Counted from the first letter of the stretch, positions 41,267-50,976 are shown. The stretch: 64,000 nt of DNA from an uncultured Ignavibacteria bacterium (GCA_937974175.1 CALJIG010000027.1:30655-94654); one strand, 5' to 3'. The notes: generated by a model from the letters alone, not told the origin. Numbers and translations are program-made.

Positions 41267-43834
41267 ATGCAACCATTTACAATTTTAAAAAGATTTATTC
41301 AGATAGCCTTAATGACTTTATTAGGCTTAAACTTTGCAGCCGCTCAGCCAAGAGGTATCAGCGTTTGTAAAGTTCAAAGTACAGGAAATGGCTCAAACGT
41401 TCAGTTTACCAATCCTTATCCGCCTTTCAATACATTTAACGTATTTGCAGGTGTATTCAATTCAACTATCGATAATAACGCTGCAAAGATGTACTGCATT
41501 GATATAAGAAACAATCTTGTTTTTAATGAAGTTTATAATGATTCAGGATTTACTCCTTCGAAGATTACTTATGTATTAAATAATTATTTCCCATATAAAG
41601 CACATCCATACGCCGGAGCACTTGGAACAAAAGAAAAAGAAGCCGCAGCGGTCCAGTTAGCAGTATGGCATTACAGTGATGGAGTTGATGTAAATACTGT
41701 AAATGTGGCTGATATAAAAACAAGAGCTTTACAAATAATAGCCGATGCAGATTTAAATGCCGGCTCAGTGCTTCCTGTAAAAACTTTGCAAATTCTCCCT
41801 ATAAGTATGTTACATAATCCTTCAGTGAAGGATACAATACAAATAAAGGCTTTAAACGAGCTTGGCGTTGGCGTAAGCGGAATTAATGTAACTCTTACCA
41901 CAACATCAGGTACTTTGAGCGTTTTGAACACCACAACCGGCGCAGGCGGACTTTCCCCAAAGATCACGATACAAAAAGGCGCATCATTAACAGTAACAAT
42001 CACGGCAAATGCAAGTGTTATAATTCCGATGGGAACAAGATACGTTCACTTAGGCAGCCCGACAACAAAACAAAAACTTGTTATCGCAACACCTGCATAC
42101 GGAAATAAAACAGATAACTTTGTCTGCTCATGGGATTCAACTTCATCAGGCAGTAACGGCGGAGTAGAATCTTCATACGATTTAGCATCGGCATTATTTA
42201 CAAGACATAATAGAATTGCAAACGGCGAAACATCTATGATGGTTTCTAACCAGACTGATATTATGCCTTTAACACATACTCTTGAAGAAATTATTCCTAC
42301 ATCAGGACCTTACAATACTTTAAGATATACAACGACACCTTTTGATATACTCGGAATTTCAAATGCTACATCAGCTTTTGCTTCAGATTATAAAATAAAC
42401 AACGGCGCAACAAGAATAGGAGCAATTTTCTCTACAACAACAAATGCTCCGAATATTTATTCACACACAAAATCTGTCTGCGACAGACTTGCAAACAGTA
42501 ATCTTGATAATCTTGAAAGAACATTGATCGATAATCATGAATTTTATTCAGCAAAACTTGTAAACCCTTCAAAGGGAACAACAGATTATTCAGTAATATT
42601 CAGTGTATATGAAACAGCATCAGGTTTCACAGTTGATAATAAATGGACAATTCCTGAATATGTAGTGCCTGCCGGTACAACAAATGTTTATAACTTCCAG
42701 GTCTGGGGTGCAGATTTCGGAGCAACTTCAATCCTTGTAAAAAAAGTTTTAGATAAATTTGCAACTTTCGGAACAGTTAAATATCAGGCAGCAGAGTTAA
42801 AATATGCAGACGTTTACATGAAGTCAGCAAAATATACAAACGACGGAAAGATAAAAATTAAATTTATCAATACAACAGGTATTAATCAGACTGTACCGCT
42901 ATCATATACATATAATCCGCAGACAGGAATGCCTGCACAGACTTTAAATCAAAGCATCACAGTTCCTCACGGAGAATCTGAATACAATACTAATATCGGA
43001 ATAATCTCAGGCGCAACAGTAAACTTAACATGCGCTAACGGCTTCAAAGATGCAGTATTTATCGGAGGCGGTGTTTACGGTTCATACGCCGGTCCTACAA
43101 GTACAATACAACAGTTTTCAAATATAGTAACAAGCGGTAATCCTGTTGCACCTGCAAACTCATTAATATTCCCGGGCGGAGCAAGATTAAAAGGCACACT
43201 CGGCGATAAAGTTTATATCGGCCGCTCATTAGAAGGTTCATACGAAGGAATAGATCTAACTAACTATGCAAAGATAAAATTTGAAGCTATAGGTACAGGC
43301 ACAATGAGCGTTTACCTTGAAGTAAAATCAGGCAATACAACATTATATCCTTTTGTAAATGTGCCGCTTACTTCAACACTGACAACAAGAGAAATACCGC
43401 TAAGTTCATTCTTAATAAACGGACAGCCTGCTAATCTTAACAATGTATCGATGGTTTCATTCCAGCTATCGAAATCATTAAATACATCAATGAGTAACTT
43501 TGACTACACTGTTCAGAATGCTGTAGTAGTAGCTAATTCAGTAGGTGTAACTTCAAATACTACAGACGTGAAAGAATATGCTTTAGCGCAGAATTTCCCG
43601 AATCCGTTTAATCCTTCAACAAAGATTGCATTCTCTCTTCCTAAGCAGGGTAATGTAACATTGAAAGTATATAATATGCTCGGTAAAGAAATAGCAACAT
43701 TAGTAAACGAAGTAAGAAGCATAGGCAACTACGAAATAAATTTTGACGGAGCTAACTTATCAAGCGGTGTTTATTTCTACAAGCTTGAAGCAGAAGGTTT
43801 CTCAGAAGTAAAAAGAATGATGTTAATTAAATAA
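41267..43834 (+). CDS. T9SS-exported protein with putative Cys-Gln thioester domain
   Basis: An 855-residue secreted protein. A signal peptide (1-26, ending FAAAQ) is followed by a domain that fits the thioester domain (TED/TQXA) of Gram-positive adhesins: Cys77 in KMYCIDI and Gln130 in AVQLAVWHYSDG, the expected bond-forming pair. An Ig-like segment follows (about 185-250, LNELGVGVSGINVTLTT), then beta-rich regions. The T9SS sorting domain begins LAQNFPNPFNPSTK and ends VKRMMLIK. If the thioester forms, the protein could bind amines covalently on host, substrate or neighbouring surfaces. The thioester is inferred from motif positions. Transcription probably ends at the hairpin at 43852. Confidence 0.85.
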   Translation: MQPFTILKRFIQIALMTLLGLNFAAAQPRGISVCKVQSTGNGSNVQFTNPYPPFNTFNVFAGVFNSTIDNNAAKMYCIDIRNNLVFNEVYNDSGFTPSKITYVLNNYFPYKAHPYAGALGTKEKEAAAVQLAVWHYSDGVDVNTVNVADIKTRALQIIADADLNAGSVLPVKTLQILPISMLHNPSVKDTIQIKALNELGVGVSGINVTLTTTSGTLSVLNTTTGAGGLSPKITIQKGASLTVTITANASVIIPMGTRYVHLGSPTTKQKLVIATPAYGNKTDNFVCSWDSTSSGSNGGVESSYDLASALFTRHNRIANGETSMMVSNQTDIMPLTHTLEEIIPTSGPYNTLRYTTTPFDILGISNATSAFASDYKINNGATRIGAIFSTTTNAPNIYSHTKSVCDRLANSNLDNLERTLIDNHEFYSAKLVNPSKGTTDYSVIFSVYETASGFTVDNKWTIPEYVVPAGTTNVYNFQVWGADFGATSILVKKVLDKFATFGTVKYQAAELKYADVYMKSAKYTNDGKIKIKFINTTGINQTVPLSYTYNPQTGMPAQTLNQSITVPHGESEYNTNIGIISGATVNLTCANGFKDAVFIGGGVYGSYAGPTSTIQQFSNIVTSGNPVAPANSLIFPGGARLKGTLGDKVYIGRSLEGSYEGIDLTNYAKIKFEAIGTGTMSVYLEVKSGNTTLYPFVNVPLTSTLTTREIPLSSFLINGQPANLNNVSMVSFQLSKSLNTSMSNFDYTVQNAVVVANSVGVTSNTTDVKEYALAQNFPNPFNPSTKIAFSLPKQGNVTLKVYNMLGKEIATLVNEVRSIGNYEINFDGANLSSGVYFYKLEAEGFSEVKRMMLIK

Positions 43835-43851
43835 AATAAATTATCAACATA

Positions 43852-43885
43852 GGGGCGTTCGCTTAATGCGGCGCCCCCATTTTAA
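43852..43885 (+). terminator. Hairpin after the thioester-domain gene
   Basis: GGGGCG (43852-43857) pairs with CGCCCC (43872-43877) around a 14-nt loop, followed by ATTTT. The T tract is short, so termination is plausible rather than certain. Confidence 0.55.
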
Positions 43886-43910
43886 ATGAAGTAAACTAAA
43901 TACCCCTGAA

Positions 43911-44072
43911 ATGAAAAGAATAATTAAATCCCTTAGTTCAATTGAAAAGCTCTCCCACAAATTAACTGAAAAACTTTTAGCTAATACAAAACTTGAAACG
44001 CAGATAAGATTAGCTAAGGTAATACTTCCGCATTATTATAGTAAAAATTTTGTAAGCGGAAGAAATTACTGA
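43911..44072 (+). CDS. Possible small basic protein of 53 residues
   Basis: ATG 43911 opens a 53-codon frame ending in TGA (44070-44072). The product is basic and helical: MKRIIKSLSSIEKLSHKL, then TEKLLANTKLETQIRLAKVI and a short tail ending GRNY. The stretch to residue 40 has heptad-like Leu/Ile spacing. The frame lies between two terminator-like hairpins, which would fit a separate short transcript. No homologue is recognised, so a non-coding origin remains possible. Confidence 0.45.
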   Translation: MKRIIKSLSSIEKLSHKLTEKLLANTKLETQIRLAKVILPHYYSKNFVSGRNY

Positions 44073-44158
44073 AGGAATATTTTAAAACGAAACAGAAAGA
44101 ATTATTAATTACTCGTTCTTAATTATAAATTGAAATAGAGTGGTTAATTAGTCAAACG

Positions 44159-44200
44159 AAAGCGGGTTGAGGATGCATGGTTCCTCTCCCGCTTTTTATT
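44159..44200 (+). terminator. Strong hairpin terminator
   Basis: AAGCGGG-type arms (44159-44166 with 44188-44195) plus an inner GAGG/CCTC pairing (44169-44172 with 44183-44186) are followed by a T-rich run. It likely ends a transcript covering the 53-residue frame. Confidence 0.85.
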
Positions 44201-44318
44201 TTTATGCAACAATGGGGCTCCCCTTTTTTACATTCAAAAAAATAAATCCAATCTCATCCTTCCTCCGTATTTAATTTCAGAAAATGAAAAACACTAATCA
44301 AATAAATAAAATATCATC

Positions 44319-44876
44319 ATGAAGAAATCAATGCTGGCTTTAGCGCTTGTGCTTTTATTAAGCGCAGTTTCAAATTATTCATTCGCACAAAAGAATCCTA
44401 TGGTTGGAGGAGAAGAAATGTACCCGACAAAGAATATTGTTGAGAATGCAGTGAAGTCAAAAGAGCACACGACTTTAGTTGCTGCTGTGCAGGCAGCCGG
44501 ACTTGTAGAAACACTGCAAGGCGCCGGACCGTTCACAGTATTTGCTCCGGTAAACTCTGCATTCGATATGCTTCCTGCAGGAACAGTTGAAACTCTTTTG
44601 AAGCCGGAAAACAAAGATATGCTTGTTAAGATTTTAACTTATCACGTTATTGCAGGTAAGTATGATTCAAAAATGATAATGGATGCGATAACGACTAACG
44701 GCGGTAAGGCAACAATGCCTACAGTTGCCGGCGGAAGCTTGTCATTCTCTATGGATAAAGATAATAAAATCTGGGTTTGGGATGAAAAAGGAAACTCAGC
44801 TATGGTTACAATTGCAGATGTCTATCAGTCTAACGGTGTTATAATGGTAATTGATAAAGTTTTAATGCCGATGTAA
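44319..44876 (+). CDS. Secreted fasciclin (FAS1) domain protein
   Basis: A 185-residue protein with a signal peptide (1-23, ending YSFAQ) and a single FAS1 domain: NIVENAVKSKEHTTLVAAVQAAGLVETLQGAGPFTVFAPVNSAFDML, LLKPENKDMLVKILTYHVIAGKYDS (the YH motif), and SNGVIMVIDKVLMP at the end. FAS1 domains mediate adhesion or matrix contacts. There is no sorting domain, so it is probably periplasmic or released. A bidirectional terminator follows at 44946. Confidence 0.95.
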   Translation: MKKSMLALALVLLLSAVSNYSFAQKNPMVGGEEMYPTKNIVENAVKSKEHTTLVAAVQAAGLVETLQGAGPFTVFAPVNSAFDMLPAGTVETLLKPENKDMLVKILTYHVIAGKYDSKMIMDAITTNGGKATMPTVAGGSLSFSMDKDNKIWVWDEKGNSAMVTIADVYQSNGVIMVIDKVLMPM

Positions 44877-44945
44877 GTCTTGTATAGTATTTTCTCTTTG
44901 AGGGGGAATGGCACAAATAAGCAGTAAGAAATAAGGAGAAACAAA

Positions 44946-44978
44946 AAAAGCGGAATGAGTTTAATTCATTCCGCTTTT
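44946..44978. terminator. Bidirectional terminator between the fasciclin and TPR lipoprotein genes
   Basis: AAAAGCGGAATGA (44946-44958) pairs perfectly with TCATTCCGCTTTT (44966-44978) around a 7-nt loop. A and T tracts flank it on both sides, so it serves both convergent genes. Confidence 0.92.
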
Positions 44979-44999
44979 CTGTTAACTCAAAAATTTAAA

Positions 45000-47426
45000 T
45001 TATTTCGGCGGTTCCTGTTCTTTTATTACAGGCGGTTGTTCCTGATTTTTTTTATTTTCTTCTTCTAAATTTTTCTTCTCTTCTTCCTGCAGAATTTTAA
45101 TAATTTCTTCCTGTGTTTTACCTTTGAACTGATCGTCTAACGTAGGCTCCTGCTCTTTAGGATTTGTTAAATCACCTTGATTCTCTTTGCTTTGTTCCGG
45201 ATTTGTGTTGTTAACATTGTTTGAATCTAATGGTAATTTTGCTCCTGTGGAATCAAGCAGTACTTTTTTACCGGTTGTATCAGTTCCAATCTTTACATCA
45301 AGTAACTCAAGCTTATCTTTTATTCTCTGCGCATATTCTGAGTTCGGATATTTATCTGCTACAGTTCTATAATAGAAAATTACACTATCTTTGTTTCTGT
45401 AAACGTTTTCATATATCCATCCAAGTGTATAATATGTTTTTGGGAGCAGCTCGCTTTCAGGATACCTGTCTTTAAGATTTGTAAGGATTGTTATTGCATC
45501 TCTGCTGGCTCCTGCTAAAAGTTTTTTCTCAGCATCTTTATAAATTTCCTTAACAGTTTCTTCTTCAAGCTCGATAGTCGTAATACCTAATATTTTTCGG
45601 GATTCATTTGCAAAAATTGTATTCGGATAATTCTGTATTAATTCGCGGTATAGTTCATTCGCTTTATCTGCTTCATTATTGTTTGCATAAATAGTTGCCA
45701 GAGTATACAGGGTTCTTGATTTCTTATCTTCATCTGAAAATTTATCCAGAATTACTTTCAAATAATAAACAGAGGAATCCACTCTTTTTAAATCGTACAA
45801 AAATAACTCGGCAAGCTCATAATAAGAGTTGAATTTTTCATCGTGCGCTCTTCTAATAGAGGAAGTATCTACGGGAGTTTCATTATTAATTATTTCATCC
45901 TGGGTGGTTAAGGTATCTTCCGATTTATTATTTACTGCCTCATCTTTCTTTTTCTTCCTCACATCATTTTCTTTTGTACTGTCTTTAAAGTCTGCATAAG
46001 TAAAATCTGAACTTCGCACACCTGAACCTTTACCGTTTTCTCTTCCATTAGGCGGCGGATTTTGGTCATCGAATTTATTAGGGATGATTCCCTTTTCTTC
46101 ATTTCTGATTACCCGTCTTTTTTCCAGCTCTTTATTTACCGTTGGTATTGTTACATTAAATGCCGTATCAATTTTTTCATGCAATGAAAAATATCTTGAG
46201 AATACATCTGTTTTTTTTCTGCTTAAAAACAGAAAGTCAGAAGAAGGATTTTCCTCAGTAGATTTTTTATAATTTACCAAAGCTTTCAGATAACTGTTCT
46301 CAATAGTTTCATAATGATTCGCAAGATAATAATATGCATCACTGGCAGCTACTGAAGCAGGATAATCAATTATAACATCAAAATAACCTTCAATGGCTTG
46401 TTTATATTTTTTCTGTTCATATAAGTTGTTTGCAAGCTCAAGCTCGGTCAGCTGTTTATACTCAGGTACTTCTCTGTATTTTCTCCTTAGGTTATCAAGC
46501 TCTTCATAAGCTTTTGAAAACTGTCTTTCCTTATCTAGTGATTTACCGTAATTAAGCTTTGCATAGAATGCCAGATCAAAATCTGATGAATAATCTAAAA
46601 CTTTGTAAAATTCTTTTGCAGCCTGAGTAGGAGCATATAAAGAATAAATTCTTGCAAGAATAAACTGCTTCAATGCTTTATTTTCATTGTCGCTTGTGTA
46701 TTCAATCGATTTCCTGAAATAGTCTATTGCATCTTTATAGTTCTTTTTTCCGAATGCATCAATGCCAAGCTCGGCAGCAGCTTCCGAACGCACCTCTTTA
46801 TCTTTAGCGGTGGAAACCTGATTTTTTAAAATTGTTGAAGCTTCCTCAGTCTTGCGCAGCTTCATTTTTGTTACGCCAAGGTAATACATTGCTTCATCAT
46901 ATAAATCACTTGCAGAAAGATTTGTAAGAAACTCATTGAATTTTCTTTCAGCCTGTAAATAATCTCCAAGATAAAAATATGATTTCCCTATGAGAAGTAC
47001 TGCATCATCTAAAAATTTACTGTTCTTATGAAGCTGAATTACTTTAGATGCGCGTTCAATTACTTTTGTTAATTTATCCTTTATTTCTCCGCTTACAGGA
47101 GGTGTGATGTTAAGCGAGTCTAATCTTTTGTTAAAAGATGCAACGGTAGAAGTTCTATATAAAGTAATAGCATCATCAAAATCGGAAGATGCCATAAAAT
47201 ATGTATTGAAATAAGTTGAGAAGTTTTCATTCCTGTTGCCCATGAACATGAAAGAAACGTAGTCCTGATAATCCTCATCGAGTGAAATATCATAGTTCGG
47301 CTGAGGGTCTTCTTCTACATCTTTTTCAGAAGGTCTTTCGTAGGTGCGGACGGTTGTATAATTGCATCCGCCGATAAAAATTCCTGCGACGAAAAATAAT
47401 ATTATCGATAGCTTTAAATATCTCAA
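45000..47426 (-). CDS. Long TPR lipoprotein, possibly PorW/SprE-like T9SS accessory
   Basis: An 808-residue lipoprotein with lipobox FIGGC (Cys21). The mature part is a helical superhelix of TPR units, for example FLDDAVLLIGKSYFYLGDYLQAERKF, YDEAMYYLGVTKMKL, YKDAIDYFRKSIEY and SELLPKTYYTLGWIYENVY. A charged low-complexity insert (about 430-515) splits the TPRs into two blocks. The C-terminal 90 residues are Glu/Lys/Gln/Pro-rich. The layout and size recall PorW/SprE, a T9SS-linked lipoprotein, and the window holds seven T9SS cargo genes. The assignment is by architecture only; other TPR lipoproteins look alike. Confidence 0.8.
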   Translation of the reverse strand: MRYLKLSIILFFVAGIFIGGCNYTTVRTYERPSEKDVEEDPQPNYDISLDEDYQDYVSFMFMGNRNENFSTYFNTYFMASSDFDDAITLYRTSTVASFNKRLDSLNITPPVSGEIKDKLTKVIERASKVIQLHKNSKFLDDAVLLIGKSYFYLGDYLQAERKFNEFLTNLSASDLYDEAMYYLGVTKMKLRKTEEASTILKNQVSTAKDKEVRSEAAAELGIDAFGKKNYKDAIDYFRKSIEYTSDNENKALKQFILARIYSLYAPTQAAKEFYKVLDYSSDFDLAFYAKLNYGKSLDKERQFSKAYEELDNLRRKYREVPEYKQLTELELANNLYEQKKYKQAIEGYFDVIIDYPASVAASDAYYYLANHYETIENSYLKALVNYKKSTEENPSSDFLFLSRKKTDVFSRYFSLHEKIDTAFNVTIPTVNKELEKRRVIRNEEKGIIPNKFDDQNPPPNGRENGKGSGVRSSDFTYADFKDSTKENDVRKKKKDEAVNNKSEDTLTTQDEIINNETPVDTSSIRRAHDEKFNSYYELAELFLYDLKRVDSSVYYLKVILDKFSDEDKKSRTLYTLATIYANNNEADKANELYRELIQNYPNTIFANESRKILGITTIELEEETVKEIYKDAEKKLLAGASRDAITILTNLKDRYPESELLPKTYYTLGWIYENVYRNKDSVIFYYRTVADKYPNSEYAQRIKDKLELLDVKIGTDTTGKKVLLDSTGAKLPLDSNNVNNTNPEQSKENQGDLTNPKEQEPTLDDQFKGKTQEEIIKILQEEEKKNLEEENKKNQEQPPVIKEQEPPK

Positions 47427-47760
47427 AATGTGTAATTATTTATAGAAAAGGTATAGAGTCTCCGATATGATATATTATAATATATTAAATGTAAGAATGT
47501 ATGTAAAGGTTCCTTTTAAAATATTTGTAAAATGGGTTTTATTCAAGGCATTAGATTAGAGAGAATTTTAAACAAGTATCTTTTTAAATTTGAAGAATTA
47601 ACTGCACAAAAAAAAATAAGAAGTTCTTTCATCTATTTTAAGTACAAAAACCATGAAAAATGGGGAAAAATATTTGATTTTATTTAATTAAATAATTTTA
47701 GGAACTTTATTTGCTTTAATGTATATAATTTATATTATTACATAATTTTAACTATTCCTT
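47427..47760. other. Divergent promoter region
   Basis: A 334-bp very AT-rich stretch between divergent genes (TPR lipoprotein, minus; Ycf48-like protein, plus). No reading frame or hairpin of note. It must hold both promoters, with TATATAATTTATA-like runs just upstream of 47761, but no consensus could be fixed. Confidence 0.45.
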
Positions 47761-50190
47761 ATGAATAAAACTATCTGGCAGTTAATTCTTGTTTTTTTCG
47801 TCTCATTATCACTCCATAGCCCGGTAAATGCCCAATGGATAAAGCAGCAGGTCATAAATCCTTCAGATTCCGGAGTATACTTATATCCTACTTCAGTACA
47901 ATTTTCAGATGCCAATACAGGTTATTTAGCCGGAGGCAGTTATTCGTTTTCAAGTTTTCCGGGCGCTGTTTACAAAACCACAAATAGCGGAGCTAATTGG
48001 TATAGGATATCTCCGGATAATGCTTTCTATATAAGGGAATTAGAACTGGTTAATACTCTTACTATTTTCGCCTCGTGCGATTCAGGTCAGGTGATAAGAA
48101 CACTAACAGGAGGGAATACCTGGACGGTACTTAATACACCGGCTGTGCCCACTACACAAATGAGATGGAGAATTAGTTTTGTTAATGCATTAACCGGCTG
48201 GATATCAACCGATAATGCACTTGTTACAAATAAAACATATCAGACAACTAACGGAGGTACTACATGGACTTCTGTTAATGCTGCAAACGGCTTTTCAAAA
48301 ATAAAATTTTTTTCAGGAACTAACGGCTACGGAATAAACCGCTCAGGATTTTTTGTATCAACGAACTCAGGCAGCAACTGGGTAAATACAATGTCCGATT
48401 CATTACTGACAGAATTTTATTTTCTGAATAATAATACAGGATGGCTTTACAGTAAAAAATCTTCCTCAGTACCTTCAATAAAAGGTAAAAGCTGGAAGAC
48501 AACTAACGGCGGACTTAACTGGGCTCTTTTATACTCAAATGATACTTCAGGAAAAGCACCATCGAATGTAAAATTCTTCGATGAAACTACCGGCTATGCA
48601 AACTATTATGCAGTTAATCAATATCCTTCGGGAATTGTTAAAACCACCAATGGCGGTACGACATGGTTCAATCCGACAGACTACAGATTACTAACTGAAG
48701 ACAGAACGATGTTCTCTTTCTTTCCTGACCAATTAACCGGATACACAGGAACACAATATGATTATTTATATAAAACAACAACGGGCTTAGGCAACCTTGT
48801 AAATCCTTTCTTTGCAGATTATTATAAATATCAGAATTCGAACAACATTAATAATTACACAAATGCATACGCACAGCTTACTTCTTCACGCGGAAACAAC
48901 ACTCCGGGATTTGAATATCCTAAAGGAAGTAATAACTATTGTCTGTTCAATTCCTCAATTGCAATCAGCGGAGTTGTAAATGGAGATACACTCTTAAGCG
49001 AATCATATAGCTTTGCAGATTTTCATCCAGGTAAATATGACGGCTCAGGTAATGAAGTGGGAAGCAGACTGGGCGAATATGGTTTGTATCAGATAAAAAC
49101 AGGTGATGGTACCGGAGTACCTGACTGGGACCGATGGCCTGTATCACAGGGGGCGCCTGTTAACGGCAGCCAGCCATTACTTACAGGAAACCAGTCTACA
49201 TTTTTAACTGTAACTGATGCAGTGAGAGGTACTTCATCTTTTAGTCCCGTACCTTTAAAAGCAGAAATGAAAATCTATTCATACTCATTTAATGACGATT
49301 TAAGAAAAGATGCTATTTATTATAAAATAGATATTACAAATAAAAACTCAGCTGCCTGGAGCAATGCATATATCTCATTAATTGTAGATCCCGATATCGG
49401 TACAGTTACCTCGGATGATAAAATGGGCAGTGATAGCGCATTAGGTATTGCTTACGGTTATAACGGAGTTCTTACAGATCCCGGTTACGGAAACACATCA
49501 CCTGCAGTTGGATATAAATTTATTTCTGCAACAAACGGATTTACACTTACATCATGCGTGCCTTTTTATAATCCGGGAAGCGGCACTACTTCGTGTATTC
49601 AGGACCCAAGTTCAGTTCCTCAGTTCCGGAATTATCAGAAAGGTTTTAACAGATGCGGAGAAGCTTATATGTATCAGGGCTTACCCAGAAAATTTGTTTA
49701 CAACGGAGACCCGCAGACAAACTCAGGATGGAATTCAACTCTCAATGCAGACGCAAGATTTTTTATGAACTTAGGTCCTTCATCATTAGCTCCGGGAGAA
49801 ACTGCCTCTGTAATAGTAGCAGTAATTGTTGCAAGAGGAGCAGGAAGTCTTAACAGTGTTACAAAATTAAAACAATATGCTGCAGTTCTGCCTGTAGCAG
49901 TTCTGCCGGTAAGCTCTGTAATTCCGAAAGAGTTTAAACTGAATCAGAATTTCCCAAATCCATTCAATCCTGTTACAAAAATTTCTTACTCTGTTCCTGT
50001 AGCTTCATTTGTAAACTTAAATGTTTACGATATCAGCGGAAGATTAGTGAAAAATTTATTTTCAGGAAGACACGCTGAAGGAAATTATGAAGTGGATTTC
50101 AACGGCGAATCATTATCATCGGGAGTATACATATGCAGAATGAACTCAGAAAATTATACTAATTCAATAAAAATGATTTTAGTGAAGTAA
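47761..50190 (+). CDS. Large Ycf48-like propeller protein with T9SS sorting domain
   Basis: An 809-residue secreted protein. A signal peptide (1-25, ending VNAQ) precedes Ycf48/Asp-box-like units (KTTNSGANW, TLTGGNTW, QTTNGGTTW, STNSGSNW, KTTNGGLNW, KTTNGGTTW) up to about residue 340. A long beta-rich region of unknown type follows (340-720). The sorting domain runs from LNQNFPNPFNPVTK to SIKMILVK. The N-terminal propeller resembles the pair at 12306-14946, but the central region is unique in the window. Function unknown. Confidence 0.87.
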   Translation: MNKTIWQLILVFFVSLSLHSPVNAQWIKQQVINPSDSGVYLYPTSVQFSDANTGYLAGGSYSFSSFPGAVYKTTNSGANWYRISPDNAFYIRELELVNTLTIFASCDSGQVIRTLTGGNTWTVLNTPAVPTTQMRWRISFVNALTGWISTDNALVTNKTYQTTNGGTTWTSVNAANGFSKIKFFSGTNGYGINRSGFFVSTNSGSNWVNTMSDSLLTEFYFLNNNTGWLYSKKSSSVPSIKGKSWKTTNGGLNWALLYSNDTSGKAPSNVKFFDETTGYANYYAVNQYPSGIVKTTNGGTTWFNPTDYRLLTEDRTMFSFFPDQLTGYTGTQYDYLYKTTTGLGNLVNPFFADYYKYQNSNNINNYTNAYAQLTSSRGNNTPGFEYPKGSNNYCLFNSSIAISGVVNGDTLLSESYSFADFHPGKYDGSGNEVGSRLGEYGLYQIKTGDGTGVPDWDRWPVSQGAPVNGSQPLLTGNQSTFLTVTDAVRGTSSFSPVPLKAEMKIYSYSFNDDLRKDAIYYKIDITNKNSAAWSNAYISLIVDPDIGTVTSDDKMGSDSALGIAYGYNGVLTDPGYGNTSPAVGYKFISATNGFTLTSCVPFYNPGSGTTSCIQDPSSVPQFRNYQKGFNRCGEAYMYQGLPRKFVYNGDPQTNSGWNSTLNADARFFMNLGPSSLAPGETASVIVAVIVARGAGSLNSVTKLKQYAAVLPVAVLPVSSVIPKEFKLNQNFPNPFNPVTKISYSVPVASFVNLNVYDISGRLVKNLFSGRHAEGNYEVDFNGESLSSGVYICRMNSENYTNSIKMILVK

Positions 50191-50210
50191 ACTCTAAAAA
50201 TATTTTTAAT

Positions 50211-50238
50211 ACCTGACAGGTTTTTAATCCTGTCAGGT
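50211..50238. terminator. Palindromic terminator-like hairpin after the 47761-50190 gene
   Basis: ACCTGACAGG (50211-50220) pairs perfectly with CCTGTCAGGT (50229-50238). The loop is T-rich and only a weak T run follows. The same ACCTGACAGG reappears near 55730, so it may also be a dispersed repeat. Confidence 0.65.
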
Positions 50239-50348
50239 TAATTTATAATATTCCCATTCTTAACGTATATCCTCGTCTCAAGAACAATTCAAAAATTCCT
50301 TGTCCAAAAAACGGTTGTCTTCTAAATCTGATTAAAGTAATTTTATTT

Positions 50349-50825
50349 ATGGAAAAAGAAAATCAATCAGTACAAATAATAAATTACACACCTGCACATT
50401 ACGAAGCATTCCGAAAAATAAACATCGACTGGATAAGCGACAGGTATGAAGTCGAAGATGTCGATTTACTCGTTCTCGATAATCCCGATGAACACATCTT
50501 AAAACCCGGCGGACATATTTTTATGGCGCAATACGGCGATGAACTTGTCGGAACATGCTCGCTCACAAATGAAGGCAATGGAGTATATGAGCTTACAAAA
50601 ATGGGAGTGGATAAAAATTACCGCGGATTAAAAATCGGATACCTGCTCGGAGAAGCTACAGTAAATAAAGCCAGAGAACTCGGGGCAAAGAAAATAATCC
50701 TGCACTCAAACAGAGAAAACTCCGCCGAAGCAGTAGAGCTGTATAAAAAGCTGGGATTTGTTGAAGTGCCATTGGGCAACGTGCCGTGGAAAAGGAGTAA
50801 TATAAAAATGGAGATAGAGTTTTGA
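50349..50825 (+). CDS. GNAT family N-acetyltransferase
   Basis: A 158-residue acetyltransferase. Motif A is seen as LTKMGVDKNYRGLKIGYLLGEATVNKARELGAKKIIL, with the acetyl-CoA loop variant RGLKIG. The AVELYKKLGFVEVP motif B follows. The N-terminal part includes HYEAFRKINIDWI, a pattern common to one group of small GNATs. Substrate unknown. The stop (TGA) is followed by a palindromic repeat element at 50853. Confidence 0.92.
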   Translation: MEKENQSVQIINYTPAHYEAFRKINIDWISDRYEVEDVDLLVLDNPDEHILKPGGHIFMAQYGDELVGTCSLTNEGNGVYELTKMGVDKNYRGLKIGYLLGEATVNKARELGAKKIILHSNRENSAEAVELYKKLGFVEVPLGNVPWKRSNIKMEIEF

Positions 50826-50852
50826 GCTATGAAAATTAACTTTAAGTAATGT

Positions 50853-50976
50853 AATTCTCCCCTTGAGGGGAGTCCGACCGCAGGTCGGGAGGGGTGTTTG
50901 AACGAACACCCACCGTCTCGTGGAGTTTTTCCCGCACTTGATACGGGGCGGGCCACCTTCCTCAAGGGAAGAATTT
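50853..50976. repeat. Palindromic intergenic element with terminal inverted repeats
   Basis: About 124 bp bounded by AATTCTCCCCTTGAGG on the left and CCTCAAGGGAAGAATT on the right, imperfect inverted repeats of each other. Inside, CTCCCCTTGAGGGGAG, then CCGACC/GGTCGG (50874-50888), then GGAGGGGTGTTTG. Close relatives are at 55871-55920 and 56001-56045. The structure resembles a small non-autonomous or REP-like element. Confidence 0.8.
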
